From positions 54,149 through 118,148 of the forward strand of contig NZ_QPLT01000011.1 of NCBI RefSeq assembly GCF_003666015.1: a stretch of DNA of 64,000 bases, read 5' to 3'. The position numbers and the translations under genes were made by a program. Below the pieces are notes generated by a model. It was not told the origin of the DNA. It ran no database searches and saw only the letters and a program-made list of their open reading frames with translations. Within the stretch, counting starts at the first letter, position 1, and each line of letters starts with the position of its first letter. This stretch comes from Halorubrum sp. Atlit-26R. GTDB lineage: Archaea > Halobacteriota > Halobacteria > Halobacteriales > Haloferacaceae. Below, piece by piece: positions 41,980 through 50,384 of this stretch.

Positions 41980-43473
41980 ATGACCGACGACGGGGAGGAC
42001 ACGTTGGCTGCCTACGCCGACGCAGCCGTGCGTGAGAGGCGCGACGACGCCGTTGACCGCGTCGTCTGCCACGTCGACATGGACTGCTTTTACGCCTCCT
42101 GCGAGCGGCTGCGGCACGACGACCTCGCGGGCGAGCCCGTCGTGGTCGGGATGGGGTACGAGCCGGGCGACTCGATCGGGGCGGTCGCGACCGCGAGCTA
42201 CGAGGCCCGCGAGTTCGGCGTCGAGAGCGCGATGCCGATCTCGGAGGCCCTGGAGCTGCTCCCCCGCCGCGCCGACGCCGACCGCGACGACCCGGACGCG
42301 CCCGACCCCGAGGAGACCGGCCGATACCTCCCCGTCGACCTCGACTTCTACGAGGAGGTCGCAAGCGAGGTGAAGGCGGTCTTACGCGACTGCGCCGACA
42401 CCCGCCGGGAGGTGAGCATCGACGAGGCGTACCTCGACGTCACCGACCGGACCTCGTGGGCGGTGGCGGGGGGCGGCAGGAAGGCGGCGGACGACGGCGA
42501 CGGCAGCGACGGCGACGGGACCGACGACGGTCTCGACGACCCCCCGCCGAGCGGCGCCGCCGGGCCCGCCGAGGCGCGGACACTGGCGGAGGGGTACGCC
42601 CGCCACGTGAAAGACCGGATCGAGCGGGAGGCGGGGGTGCCGGCGAGCGTCGGCGTCGCCCCGAACATGTCGGCCGCGAAGGTCGCCAGCGACGCCGACA
42701 AGCCCGACGGCCTCGTCGTCGTGCCGCCGGGGTCCGTCGCCGAGTTCCTCGCGCCGCTGCCGACCGCCGACGTCCACGGGGTCGGCCCCGTCACCGAGGA
42801 GACCCTCGCTGAGCTGGGAATCGAGACCGCGGGCGACCTGGCCGCCGCCGACCGCGACCGCCTCGCGGAGGCGCTCGGCGAGCGCGGCCCGGAGCTCTCC
42901 CGGCGCGCCGCCGGCGACGACGACCGCGAGGTGACGCCGACCGGGCTCCCGAAGAGCCTCTCGCGGGAGTCCGCGCTGCCGACGACCGCCGACGAGGCGA
43001 CGAAGCGCGAGACCGTCTCCGCGCTCGCCGCCGACGTGGCCCGCCGCGCCCGCGAGCGCGGCTGCCTCTACCGCACTATCGGGATCAAGGCGGTCGAGCC
43101 GCCGTTCGACGTCAACACCCGCGCCCGGAGCCTCCCGGGTCCCGTCGACGACCCGGACCTCGTCGAGGAGGTGGCGCTCGACCTCCTCGACGAGTTCGAC
43201 GAGACGCGCGTCCGCAAGCTGGGCGTCCGCGTCTCCAAGCTCGACTTCGCGGAGACCGACCAGGCGACGCTCGGCGGGTTCGAGGCGGGCGACGGCGGCG
43301 GCCAAGGGCAGGGCGGAAAACGAGAGACGCGGAGTGAGGAGGGCGACGGCGGAAAGCTCACCGACTGGGTCGGCGGGCCCCCGGACCGCGACGGCGACGA
43401 GTCCGGGTCGATCGCGGACCGCGGGCGACGGGGAACCGACGAGGGACAGGCCTCCCTCGGCGACTGGTCGTGA
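41980..43473 (+). CDS. dinB: DNA polymerase IV (Y family), element-restored 5' end
   Basis: 497 residues. Translesion polymerase. Catalytic acidic residues lie in HVDMDCFYAS and SIDEAYLDVTD. Little-finger/HhH features: VGVAPNMSAAKVASDADKP and VHGVGPVTEETLAELGIETA. A C-terminal QASLGDWS resembles a PCNA-binding PIP box after a Gly/Asp-rich linker. The first 20 residues (MTDDGEDTLAAYADAAVRER) come from the element and differ from the stub at 35440, so integration exchanged the N-terminus. The start lies 18 bp from the integrase ATG, and its promoter must lie in or next to integrase. Confidence 0.95.
   Translation: MTDDGEDTLAAYADAAVRERRDDAVDRVVCHVDMDCFYASCERLRHDDLAGEPVVVGMGYEPGDSIGAVATASYEAREFGVESAMPISEALELLPRRADADRDDPDAPDPEETGRYLPVDLDFYEEVASEVKAVLRDCADTRREVSIDEAYLDVTDRTSWAVAGGGRKAADDGDGSDGDGTDDGLDDPPPSGAAGPAEARTLAEGYARHVKDRIEREAGVPASVGVAPNMSAAKVASDADKPDGLVVVPPGSVAEFLAPLPTADVHGVGPVTEETLAELGIETAGDLAAADRDRLAEALGERGPELSRRAAGDDDREVTPTGLPKSLSRESALPTTADEATKRETVSALAADVARRARERGCLYRTIGIKAVEPPFDVNTRARSLPGPVDDPDLVEEVALDLLDEFDETRVRKLGVRVSKLDFAETDQATLGGFEAGDGGGQGQGGKRETRSEEGDGGKLTDWVGGPPDRDGDESGSIADRGRRGTDEGQASLGDWS
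42041..42153. repeat. Right attachment-type direct repeat (attR)
   Basis: Matches 35495-35607 with two mismatches near 42115 (LRHD instead of LRRD). It lies inside the regenerated dinB, codons about 21-58. Beyond it the sequence continues uninterrupted into the rest of dinB, so this is the copy joined to the original host gene body. Confidence 0.88.
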
Positions 43474-43522
43474 ATCTCGCCTGACACGCAGATTTATCAC
43501 GCAGTCGAAACGATCCGCGGGC

Positions 43523-43969
43523 ATGTCCCTCGCTCGCCGCGTCCTCCTCGGCTCGGACCCGAACGGCTCGCCGCGTCGGCATCGGCTCCTCGTCCCGCCG
43601 CTGCTCTTTCTGGTCTCCTTCGCCGCCTACGCGCTGGGCGTCTTTTCCGTCTCCGGCGGGGTCGTGTTCCTCGCGTTCGACGCCGCGGCCCTCGGCGTCC
43701 TCGTGACCGCGGGCCTCGCCTACCGAGGGGCCGGGATGGCGCTCGCGTGGGCCTCCGTCTACGGGGCGCTGCTGGGGAGCAACGCCGACCACTACCTGCT
43801 CGGACTCCCGGGCCGGCCCCTCGGGGAGCGCGTCGGGGCGCTCCTCGAACTCGACGGGCTCGTCTTCGTCGGCGTCGAGGCCCTCGCGTTGGGGACAATC
43901 GCGTGGGTCGTCGGCGCGGTCGCGAGGCGAGCAGTCGACGAGCTCCGGGACCGGCGACGGGACGTTTAG
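43523..43969 (+). CDS. Four-TM membrane protein, 148 aa
   Basis: Starts MSLARRVLLGSDPNGSPRRH. About four hydrophobic helices follow (LLVPPLLFLVSFAAYALGVF; VVFLAFDAAALGVLVTAGLA; MALAWASVYGALLGSNADHY; VFVGVEALALGTIAWVVGAV), with an Arg-rich tail. Fits a haloarchaeal hypothetical membrane family with no assigned role. Forty-nine bp downstream of dinB, same strand. Confidence 0.65.
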   Translation: MSLARRVLLGSDPNGSPRRHRLLVPPLLFLVSFAAYALGVFSVSGGVVFLAFDAAALGVLVTAGLAYRGAGMALAWASVYGALLGSNADHYLLGLPGRPLGERVGALLELDGLVFVGVEALALGTIAWVVGAVARRAVDELRDRRRDV

Positions 43970-44084
43970 GTCCGGGCCCGGCGGCGGGACGCTTCCGCGG
44001 AGTAGCGCCCCCGACGGGCGACGCGCCCGCCGAGTGACGCCGCGGAGTGCGGGGATTTAGGTCCCCGACCGCCGACCCGAACGC

Positions 44085-44663
44085 ATGGACGACCTCTCGT
44101 GGGAGACGCTCGACTCGGCCGTCGACTACACCTGTCCCGGCTTCGACGTGCGGCGCGACGAGGTGCGGTTCCCGAGCGGCGAGACAGACGGGTTCCACTA
44201 CGTCGACGAGCCGCCGGCGGTCGTCGTGCTCCCGCTGACGCCCGACGGCGACGCCGTCGTCATCGACGAGTGGCGGCAGGCGGTCGGGCGGGTGAACCGC
44301 GGGATCCCGGCGGGGACGATGGAGCCCGAGGATGAGGGGGACGAGAGCGCAGACGGCGATCCGACGGACGACGCGGTCGAGCGCGCCGCGGCCCGCGAGC
44401 TCGCCGAGGAGACGGGGTACGAGGCCGAGGCCTTCGAGCGGCTGACGACCGTCGAGCCGACGAACGGGATGGCGGACTCGGTCCACCACCACGTGCTGGC
44501 GACCGGCTGCGAGCCGACCGCCGAGCGCGAGCTGGACCACAACGAGTCGATCTCGGTCGAGACGGTGCCGTACGACGACCTGCTCGCCGCGGTCGTCGAC
44601 GACGAGCTTCGCGACGGGCGGGCCGTCACCGCGGTGCTGTGGTACGAGCTGCTCCACCGGTGA
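44085..44663 (+). CDS. NUDIX hydrolase, ADP-ribose pyrophosphatase-like
   Basis: 192 residues. The Nudix box occurs as PAGTMEPEDEGD...AAARELAEETGYEAEAFERL, with the REx2EExGY helix intact and an inserted acidic loop. Family homologues (NudF-type) cleave ADP-ribose or related nucleoside diphosphates. It begins MDDLSWETLDSAVDYTCPGF. Substrate not proven. Sits between membrane-protein genes. Confidence 0.85.
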   Translation: MDDLSWETLDSAVDYTCPGFDVRRDEVRFPSGETDGFHYVDEPPAVVVLPLTPDGDAVVIDEWRQAVGRVNRGIPAGTMEPEDEGDESADGDPTDDAVERAAARELAEETGYEAEAFERLTTVEPTNGMADSVHHHVLATGCEPTAERELDHNESISVETVPYDDLLAAVVDDELRDGRAVTAVLWYELLHR

Positions 44664-44748
44664 CCGCGGCTCGCACGCCCGCGAGACCGCCGTCCGCGCG
44701 CCTTCCGACACGGACAACCATTTTGCCGAGCGCCGCCTATCCCGGGCA

Positions 44749-45624
44749 ATGACAGATCCCTCCAGCGGCGATCCGGCCCCGGACGGCGGGGTGTCCGAGG
44801 AGTTCGACGAGATCGACCCGGACCCCGTCGACGACGCCGGCGGCCCCGAACAGACCGGCGGGTCGCCCGGTATCGCGGTCGCGACGGCGCTGGTCCTCGG
44901 CGTCCTCGGGCCGGTCATCGCGCTCGCGAGCGGCGTGGCCGTCTTCGCTATCGACTCGCTGGCCGGCGGGCTCTCCTTAGTCGCGAGCGTGGTCCTCACG
45001 CTCGTCCTCGGCCAGTACGTCGCGTTCGGCGGGCTCGCGGTCGGCTACCTCGCGTGGCGCGGCTTCGACCGCGAGGGGATCGTCTCGTACCTCGGCGTCC
45101 GGGTGCCGAGCCTCAAGGAGGTCGGGATCGTCCTCGGCAGCTGGGTCGTCATCCTAATCTTGATCCTCGTTGTCTCGACGATCGTCCAACTTCTCGGGAC
45201 GGAGACGGCGGCGAACCAGAGCGCGGAATTGGCGATGGGGAACCCGGCGATCATCCCGCTTTTCATCGCGGCCTCGTTCCTCGTCATCGGCCCCTGCGAG
45301 GAGATTCTCTACCGCGGCGTCGTTCAGGGTCGGCTCCGCGAGTCGCTGCCGGCGGCCCCGTCGATCCTGCTCTCGGCCGCCATCTTCGCGACCATCCACG
45401 TGATGGCGCTGACCGGCGGCCTCTCCGCGCGGCTCACGACCGTCGTCATCCTCTTCGTGCCGAGCTTGGTGTTCGGCGCGGTGTACGAGTACACCGAGAA
45501 CCTCGTCGTCCCCGCGCTGCTCCACGGCCTCCACAACGCCGTGATCTTCACCGTCCTCTACGTCACGGTGACGCAGGTCGGCCCGGACGCGATGCCGGCG
45601 GTCCTCGGGTTCTTCCCCGTCTGA
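44749..45624 (+). CDS. CPBP family intramembrane metalloprotease
   Basis: 291 residues with an acidic N-terminus and about eight TM helices. The CAAX-protease/bacteriocin-processing signatures are present: PCEEILYRGVVQGRLRE (EExxxR), FATIHVMALTGG (FxxxH) and HGLHNAVIF (H in the last motif). Likely a membrane protease of unknown substrate. Dispersed element copy B starts 50 bp after its stop. Confidence 0.88.
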   Translation: MTDPSSGDPAPDGGVSEEFDEIDPDPVDDAGGPEQTGGSPGIAVATALVLGVLGPVIALASGVAVFAIDSLAGGLSLVASVVLTLVLGQYVAFGGLAVGYLAWRGFDREGIVSYLGVRVPSLKEVGIVLGSWVVILILILVVSTIVQLLGTETAANQSAELAMGNPAIIPLFIAASFLVIGPCEEILYRGVVQGRLRESLPAAPSILLSAAIFATIHVMALTGGLSARLTTVVILFVPSLVFGAVYEYTENLVVPALLHGLHNAVIFTVLYVTVTQVGPDAMPAVLGFFPV

Positions 45625-45673
45625 GCGGTCGAACCCGCTGACGAGGAGTTCCCGACAGGGTTTCCGATTTTCC

Positions 45674-46140
45674 ACGGTGGCGCGTGCCTGCGAGCGTGCC
45701 GCCGAAGGCGGCCGCGAGCCAGCACGCGCGAGGTCGCCGGCGCTGCGCGCCGGCTGCCAGAGGGACCTTCGGTCCCTCGCTGGAGTCAGTCGGTCGGAGC
45801 GAAGCGGAGACCGACTGACGAGGCTGGGGAGGCGTGGGGTGCTGTGCGGGGTGGGACTCGAAGGGGCAGCCGGGAGGCGGGCGCAGGCGTTCACGAGAGC
45901 GAAGCTCTCGTGAGCCAATCAGAACGCAGAGCGTTCTGATGACGACGTAAGCACCGCAGGAGCGAGTGAAACGAGCGACGAGGAGCGTGGTTCGAGAGAG
46001 CAAAGCTCTCTCGTCATCCCGAAAATCTCCGATTTTCGGGCGACAGCGAGCGTGCGCCCGCCTCCCGGCTGGGGCTTCGGTGGTGTTCACCGCAGATCCA
46101 CAGTCAGTTATTTATAAGCGAGCGGCTGGGGCTTCGGAGT
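45674..46140 (-). repeat. Dispersed structured element, copy B (reverse orientation)
   Basis: The reverse complement of the conserved body starts at the CGGTGGCGCGTGCCTGCGAG edge. Two 57-bp units occur at the right end (CGGCTGGGGCTTCGG at 46066 and 46123, with TTATTTATAAGCG between). Internal perfect hairpins with 3-nt loops fill the variable region (45891-45913, 45918-45940, 45993-46013, 46018-46040), and longer stem loops lie at 45761-45777 and 45785-45819. Conserved block GGGGTGGGACTCGAAGGGGC (near 45848) matches copies A and C. No protein is encoded. The gap to panB (46141-46201) holds nothing evident. Confidence 0.8.
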
Positions 46141-46201
46141 GGTTCGCGATGATCAGCGAGTTTCCACCAGAAACGATGCCGTACTCGTCTCGGAAAGGCA
46201 C

Positions 46202-47008
46202 TCAGTACAAGTCGTCCAGATCCTCCTCGACGTGCGAGTGTTCCTCGGCCGGGAACTCGCCGCTCGTCACGGCCTCGCGGTACGCCTCGACGGCGTCGAC
46301 CATCTCCCCGCGCACGTCGCCGAACTGCCGCGCGAACGGCGGCGACCACTCGCCGAGGCCGACCGCGTCGTTGATCACGAGGACTTGCCCGTCGCAGTCG
46401 GAGCCAGCTCCGATGCCGATCGTGGGGATCTCCAGCGCCTCGGTCACCGCGCCGGCGAGGTTCGCCGGGACGTGTTCCAACACGAGCGCGAACGCTCCGG
46501 CATCGGCGTGCGCGCCCGCGAGGTCGATTATCTCCTCCGCGGCGTCCTGTTCGGTCCCCTGTCGGGTGTAGCCGCCGAGGCGGTTCACGTGCTGGGGGGT
46601 CAAGCCGAGGTGCGCCATCACCGGGATCCCGACCTCGGTCATGCGGCGGGTGGTCGAGACGGTGTGCGGGCCGCTCTCGATCTTCACCGCGTCCGCGTTC
46701 GCCTCCTTCAGCAGGCGGCCGGCGTTGCGCACCGACTCGGCCTCGTCGACGCCGAAGGAGAGGAACGGCATGTCGGCGACGACGAGGGCGTCCTCGGTCG
46801 CCCGCGCGACCGCCGCGGTCCGGCTCGCGACCTCGTCGAACGTCACGGGGAGCGTCGAGTCGTACCCCAGGGCGGCGTTGCCCATGCTGTCGCCGACGAG
46901 AACGACGTCGATCCCGGCCTCGTCGACGACCGCCGCCGTCGGGGCGTCGTAGGCGGTCAGCATCGTGATCGGATCCTCGGCGTCCCGGAGTCCCCGCGTC
47001 GTGGTCAT
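46202..47008 (-). CDS. panB: Ketopantoate hydroxymethyltransferase
   Basis: 268 residues. Family motifs: ITMLTAYDAPTAAVVDEAGI, VVLVGDSMGNAALGYDSTLP (metal and substrate loop), KIESGPHTVS, GIPVMAHLGLTPQHVN, and TIGIGAGSDCDGQVLVIND. Makes ketopantoate from 2-oxoisovalerate for coenzyme A synthesis. The ATG at 47008 matches the family's TTTRGLRDAEDPITMLTA start. Stands alone; the upstream gene is divergent. Confidence 0.94.
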   Translation of the reverse strand: MTTTRGLRDAEDPITMLTAYDAPTAAVVDEAGIDVVLVGDSMGNAALGYDSTLPVTFDEVASRTAAVARATEDALVVADMPFLSFGVDEAESVRNAGRLLKEANADAVKIESGPHTVSTTRRMTEVGIPVMAHLGLTPQHVNRLGGYTRQGTEQDAAEEIIDLAGAHADAGAFALVLEHVPANLAGAVTEALEIPTIGIGAGSDCDGQVLVINDAVGLGEWSPPFARQFGDVRGEMVDAVEAYREAVTSGEFPAEEHSHVEEDLDDLY

Positions 47009-47126
47009 GCCTCGGAGTCACCCGCGCGCCGCCCTAAATTCGTCGGGAACCGGAAACCGAGCGCGGCGAGTGGTGGTGCGGCGATCGACCGCCACCGATT
47101 TGCCGCTCCGCCGCGGAGTCCGTCGC

Positions 47127-47477
47127 GTGCAACCAGTCGAGCGGGCCGAGTACGAGGGGGTCGACTACGCGTGGGTGATGCAGACGACGTTCGTCGTCAC
47201 CATCCTCGTCGGCGCGCCCGCCGCGGCCCTCCTCTCGACGCTCGTGACGCTGGAGACGTGGGGAGCGCGCGCCGCGTTCGCGGTCCGGGTCGGCGCCCCC
47301 ATCTGGTTCGTCACCGCGGTCGCCGTCGCGCTGTACGCGAAGCGGGCCGAGGCCGGCGACGGCGGCGCGGGGACGGACGACGGAGCCGGCTCGGCCGACG
47401 ACGGAGAGCCGATCGGGAACGGAGACCCGACCGACGACGGAGAGCCGACGGCGAACGAAGCCGGAAAGGGAGACTGA
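47127..47477 (+). CDS. Haloarchaeal small membrane protein, 116 aa
   Basis: Starts at a GTG (47127, reading VQPVERAEYEGVDYAWVMQT). Two TM segments (TTFVVTILVGAPAAALLSTL; PIWFVTAVAVALYAKRAEAG) precede a low-complexity acidic tail of about 45 residues. I believe it belongs to a conserved haloarchaeal family (DUF5822-like), but I am not certain of the name. No function known. Confidence 0.65.
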   Translation: MQPVERAEYEGVDYAWVMQTTFVVTILVGAPAAALLSTLVTLETWGARAAFAVRVGAPIWFVTAVAVALYAKRAEAGDGGAGTDDGAGSADDGEPIGNGDPTDDGEPTANEAGKGD

Positions 47478-47506
47478 ACGGGCGCGGCGGCTTTTCTCCG
47501 CGCGCG

Positions 47507-48109
47507 CTACTCCGCGAGCAGGTCCGAGACCCACGCGAAGTCGACGCCGCCGCGCTCGGCGGCGACCGCGTCGGTCCGCGAGTCGCCGACGAACAGCGCG
47601 TCCCCCGGGGCGGCGCCGAGCCGGTCGACCGCCGCGAGCAGCGATTCCGGGGCCGGCTTGTGGGTCTCGACGCTGTCGCGGCCGACGATCGCGTCCGAGA
47701 CGAGCGCGTCGGCGAGCCCGTGGGTCTCGACCGCGATCCGACACGCCTCCTCGCAGTTGAGCGAGCAGACGCCCGCGGGGGGATGCGGACCGCCGCCGTC
47801 CGGGACTCCGGTCAGTCGATCCCCGAGCGGGAGCCGCGTCGACTCGCGGGCGCCGGGGCGCTCGTGGTCCGCGATCGCCGCCTCGACCGCGGCCCGGATC
47901 CCGTAGTCGTCGGCCGCGCCGAGCAGGTCCCACAGCTCCTCGGTCGGGGGGATGAGCGCGCGCTCGGCGTAGACGTCGAGGACCGCGTCCGCCACCGCGT
48001 CCCAGTCGACCGCGAGCTCGACGAGGGTGCCGTCGAGGTCGTAGACGACCGCGTCGTAGCCGGCGAGGCGGGAGCCGGTCAGCGCCGACTCCGGGTCCCC
48101 GTCGCTCAC
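47507..48109 (-). CDS. HAD-family phosphatase
   Basis: 200 residues from a GTG at 48109 that overlaps the acyl-CoA dehydrogenase stop (GTGA). Motif I VVYDLDGTLVELAVDW, motif III Lys in SVETHKPAPESLLAAVDRL, motif IV VGDSRTDAVAAERGG. An alpha-helical cap lies between. Resembles phosphoglycolate-phosphatase-like enzymes; substrate unknown. Confidence 0.85.
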   Translation of the reverse strand: MSDGDPESALTGSRLAGYDAVVYDLDGTLVELAVDWDAVADAVLDVYAERALIPPTEELWDLLGAADDYGIRAAVEAAIADHERPGARESTRLPLGDRLTGVPDGGGPHPPAGVCSLNCEEACRIAVETHGLADALVSDAIVGRDSVETHKPAPESLLAAVDRLGAAPGDALFVGDSRTDAVAAERGGVDFAWVSDLLAE

Positions 48110-49293
48110 TCGCCGAACACCCCCCGGGCGATGATCGTCTTCTGGATCTCGGTCGTCCCCTCGTAGATCTCCGTGATCTTCGCGTCGCGGTAGAGCCGCT
48201 CGACGTCGAACTCGGTGGTGTAGCCGTAGCCGCCGTGGATCTGGACCGCCTCGTTCGTCACCGACATCGCGGCCTCGCTGGCGCGGTACTTCGCCTTCGA
48301 GGCCGCGACGCGGTAGTCCTCGCCCGCCTCCGCCTGCCGGCACGCCTCGCGGACGAGCAGCCGCGCCGCCGACACGTCCGTCGACATCTCCGCGAGCTTG
48401 TGCCGTATCGTCTGGATGTCGCCGATCGGGCGGTCGAACTGCTCGCGCTCCTCGGCGTACGAGGTCGCCTCGTCGAGCGCGGCCTGGGCGACGCCGACCG
48501 CCTGCGCCGCGATGCCGATCCGACCCTCGGTGAGCGTCCGGAAGGCCGCGGAGAGCCCCTTCCCCTCCTCGGTGAGCCGGTTCTCGGCGGGGACGCGACA
48601 GTCGTCGAACGTGATCCCGGTCGTGTCCGACGCGCGGAGCCCGAGCTTCTCCTCCTTCTTGCCGACCTCGAACCCCTCAATGTCCGCGGGGACGAGGAAC
48701 TGGGTGATCGCGTCGTCGTCGGGGGCGGCCTCCCCGTCGTCGCCGCCCTCACTCGCGACCTTCGCGAAGACGATCGCGACGCCGCCCCGTTTCCCGTTCG
48801 TGATCCACTGCTTCTCGCCGTTGAGGACGTACTCGTCCGCCTCGGGGTCGTGCGTCGCGGTCGTGGACATCTGGGCCGGGTTCGACCCCGCCTGCGGCTC
48901 GGAGAGGCAGAACATCCCGACCGGGCGGCCGGTCTCGGCCATCTCCGGGAGCCACGCCTCGCGCTGCGCCTCCGTCCCGAACTCGGCGATACAAGAGGTG
49001 GCGAGGCAGTGGACGGAGAGCGCGGTCGCGACCGCGAGCGACCCGTGCGCCAGCGCCTCGTTGGCGACCGCGTAGGTCGTCTCGTCGGCGCCGAAGCCGC
49101 CGTACTCCTCGGGGACGGTGAGGCCCGTCAGGCCCAGTTCCGCGAGCCCGTCCCACACGTCCTCCGGGAACGTCTCCGTCTCGTCGGCCTCGGCCGCGGT
49201 CGGCCGGACCTCCTCGGCCGCGAACTCCTCGACGAGGTCGCGGACCGCCGCCTGCTCGTCGGTGAGCGCCGACCCGACGCGTGCTCCGGTCAT
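48106..49293 (-). CDS. Acyl-CoA dehydrogenase
   Basis: 395 residues. Flavin and substrate features: PEEYGGFGADETTYAVANEA, CLSEPQAGSNPAQMSTTATH, EKQWITNGKRGGVAIVFAK, GIAAQAVGVAQAALDEATSY, and QIHGGYGYTTEFDVERLYRD (conserved GGYGY). First dehydrogenation step of fatty-acid or branched-chain acyl-CoA oxidation; chain length unknown. Its stop overlaps the HAD gene. Confidence 0.93.
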   Translation of the reverse strand: MTGARVGSALTDEQAAVRDLVEEFAAEEVRPTAAEADETETFPEDVWDGLAELGLTGLTVPEEYGGFGADETTYAVANEALAHGSLAVATALSVHCLATSCIAEFGTEAQREAWLPEMAETGRPVGMFCLSEPQAGSNPAQMSTTATHDPEADEYVLNGEKQWITNGKRGGVAIVFAKVASEGGDDGEAAPDDDAITQFLVPADIEGFEVGKKEEKLGLRASDTTGITFDDCRVPAENRLTEEGKGLSAAFRTLTEGRIGIAAQAVGVAQAALDEATSYAEEREQFDRPIGDIQTIRHKLAEMSTDVSAARLLVREACRQAEAGEDYRVAASKAKYRASEAAMSVTNEAVQIHGGYGYTTEFDVERLYRDAKITEIYEGTTEIQKTIIARGVFGE

Positions 49294-49361
49294 GTCACCG
49301 CCTTCGGTCCCTCACCGAAAAAGGTGAGCGATCGGGCGGGGACCTGCGGCGTCGGCTCGCC

Positions 49362-50384
49362 TCACTCGCCGGACTCGCGCGCCTCCCACAGGGGGTACAG
49401 CTCGTCCCGCGGCGGCGCCGCGAGCGACTCCCCGTCGATCCGGACGGTCCCCGGCTCGGCGTCGCCCGGATCACCGTCGCGGCCCTCGGCGGCCTCGACG
49501 ACGCCGATCGCCGCCCCCTCGATCCCGGCGGCGTCGAGCGCGTCGAGCGCCTCGTCGACCCGCGCCGGCGGGACCGCGGCGAGCAGGGCCCCCGAGCCGA
49601 ACGACTTGAGCGGGTCGACGCCGAGCGCGTCACAGCAGGCCCGCGTCTCGGGCCGGACCGGGACCGCGTCGCGGTTGACGGCGAAGGCGGTCCCGCTCGC
49701 GGCCGACATCTCGACGAGCGCGGTGGCGACGCCGCCCTCGGTCGGATCGTGGAGGGCGGTCGCGGCGTCGCGGACCGCGGCCGCGTCGGGGACGACGCTC
49801 ACGTCGTCGAGGAACCCGGCGGCGGCCTCGAGCGTCGCGGCCGGGACGCCCGCCTCGCGGCACGCCTCGCGGAAGTCGGTCGCGAGGATCGCGGTCGCCT
49901 CGATCGCCGCGCCCTTGGTGAGGAGGAGGCGGTCGCCGGGCTCGGCGGCGCCGCTCGACACGAAGCGGTCCGTCGTGCCCATCGCCGTCATCGCACAGAG
50001 CGGGCGCGAGAGCGCGTCGAGCACCTCGGTGTGGCCGCCGACGACCGACACCCCGAGGTCGCGCGCGGTCGCGTCGACCTGTTCGACGACCGTCCGGAGC
50101 CGGTCGGGGTCGTCGTCGGGTAAAAAGAGGGTGTGCGTGAGCCACCGCGGGTCGGCGCCGCTCGTCGCGACGTCGTTACACGCGACGTGGACCGCGAGGG
50201 TGCCGACCGACTCCGCGGCTAAGGAGAGGGGGTCGGCCGCGACGACGAGCGTCTCCCCGGCGCCGGAGAGGTCGATCGCGGCCGCGTCCTCGCCGTAGGC
50301 GGGCCCCTGCGTCACCGCCGCGTCCGACGCGCCGGTGGCCGCGAGCGCCGCCGCGAGCGCGTCGGGGCCGAGCTTGCCGGTCAT
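49362..50384 (-). CDS. AIR-synthase-related protein (HypE/ThiL-like fold)
   Basis: 340 residues. Two-domain PurM/HypE architecture: metal/ATP site LVVAADPLSLAAESVGTLAV, then HVACNDVATSGADPRWLTHT, VVGGHTEVLDALSRPLCAM, and GDRLLLTKGAAIEATAILA. C-terminal FGSGALLAAVPPARVDEALD. ATP-binding enzyme of unknown product. The ATG at 50384 overlaps the AlaX stop (ATGA), so the two are linked. HypE itself needs an exposed C-terminal Cys, which is missing here (ends ARESGE). Confidence 0.85.
   Translation of the reverse strand: MTGKLGPDALAAALAATGASDAAVTQGPAYGEDAAAIDLSGAGETLVVAADPLSLAAESVGTLAVHVACNDVATSGADPRWLTHTLFLPDDDPDRLRTVVEQVDATARDLGVSVVGGHTEVLDALSRPLCAMTAMGTTDRFVSSGAAEPGDRLLLTKGAAIEATAILATDFREACREAGVPAATLEAAAGFLDDVSVVPDAAAVRDAATALHDPTEGGVATALVEMSAASGTAFAVNRDAVPVRPETRACCDALGVDPLKSFGSGALLAAVPPARVDEALDALDAAGIEGAAIGVVEAAEGRDGDPGDAEPGTVRIDGESLAAPPRDELYPLWEARESGE

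Larger units (their letters stand above)
35495..42153. mobile_element. Integrated plasmid/virus-like element inside dinB
   Basis: Bounded by the 113-bp repeats at 35495-35607 and 42041-42153. The unit between, about 6.5 kb, contains a tyrosine integrase, a putative HUH Rep, an HNH-membrane protein, a PD-(D/E)XK protein, an HTH protein and AT-rich intergenic regions. Base composition is visibly lower in GC than the flanking chromosome, mostly in 35610-38850. No capsid, spike or packaging gene is recognised, so it is best described as an integrative plasmid or a reduced pleolipovirus relative. Confidence 0.9.

Noticed and set aside
35495..42153. Complete pleolipovirus provirus
   Set aside because: Integrase and Rep-like genes fit, but no spike protein, membrane structural protein or ATPase gene could be recognised.
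45154..45918. Minus-strand 254-codon frame into copy B
   Set aside because: Antisense of the CPBP protease plus the non-coding repeat; no family resemblance.
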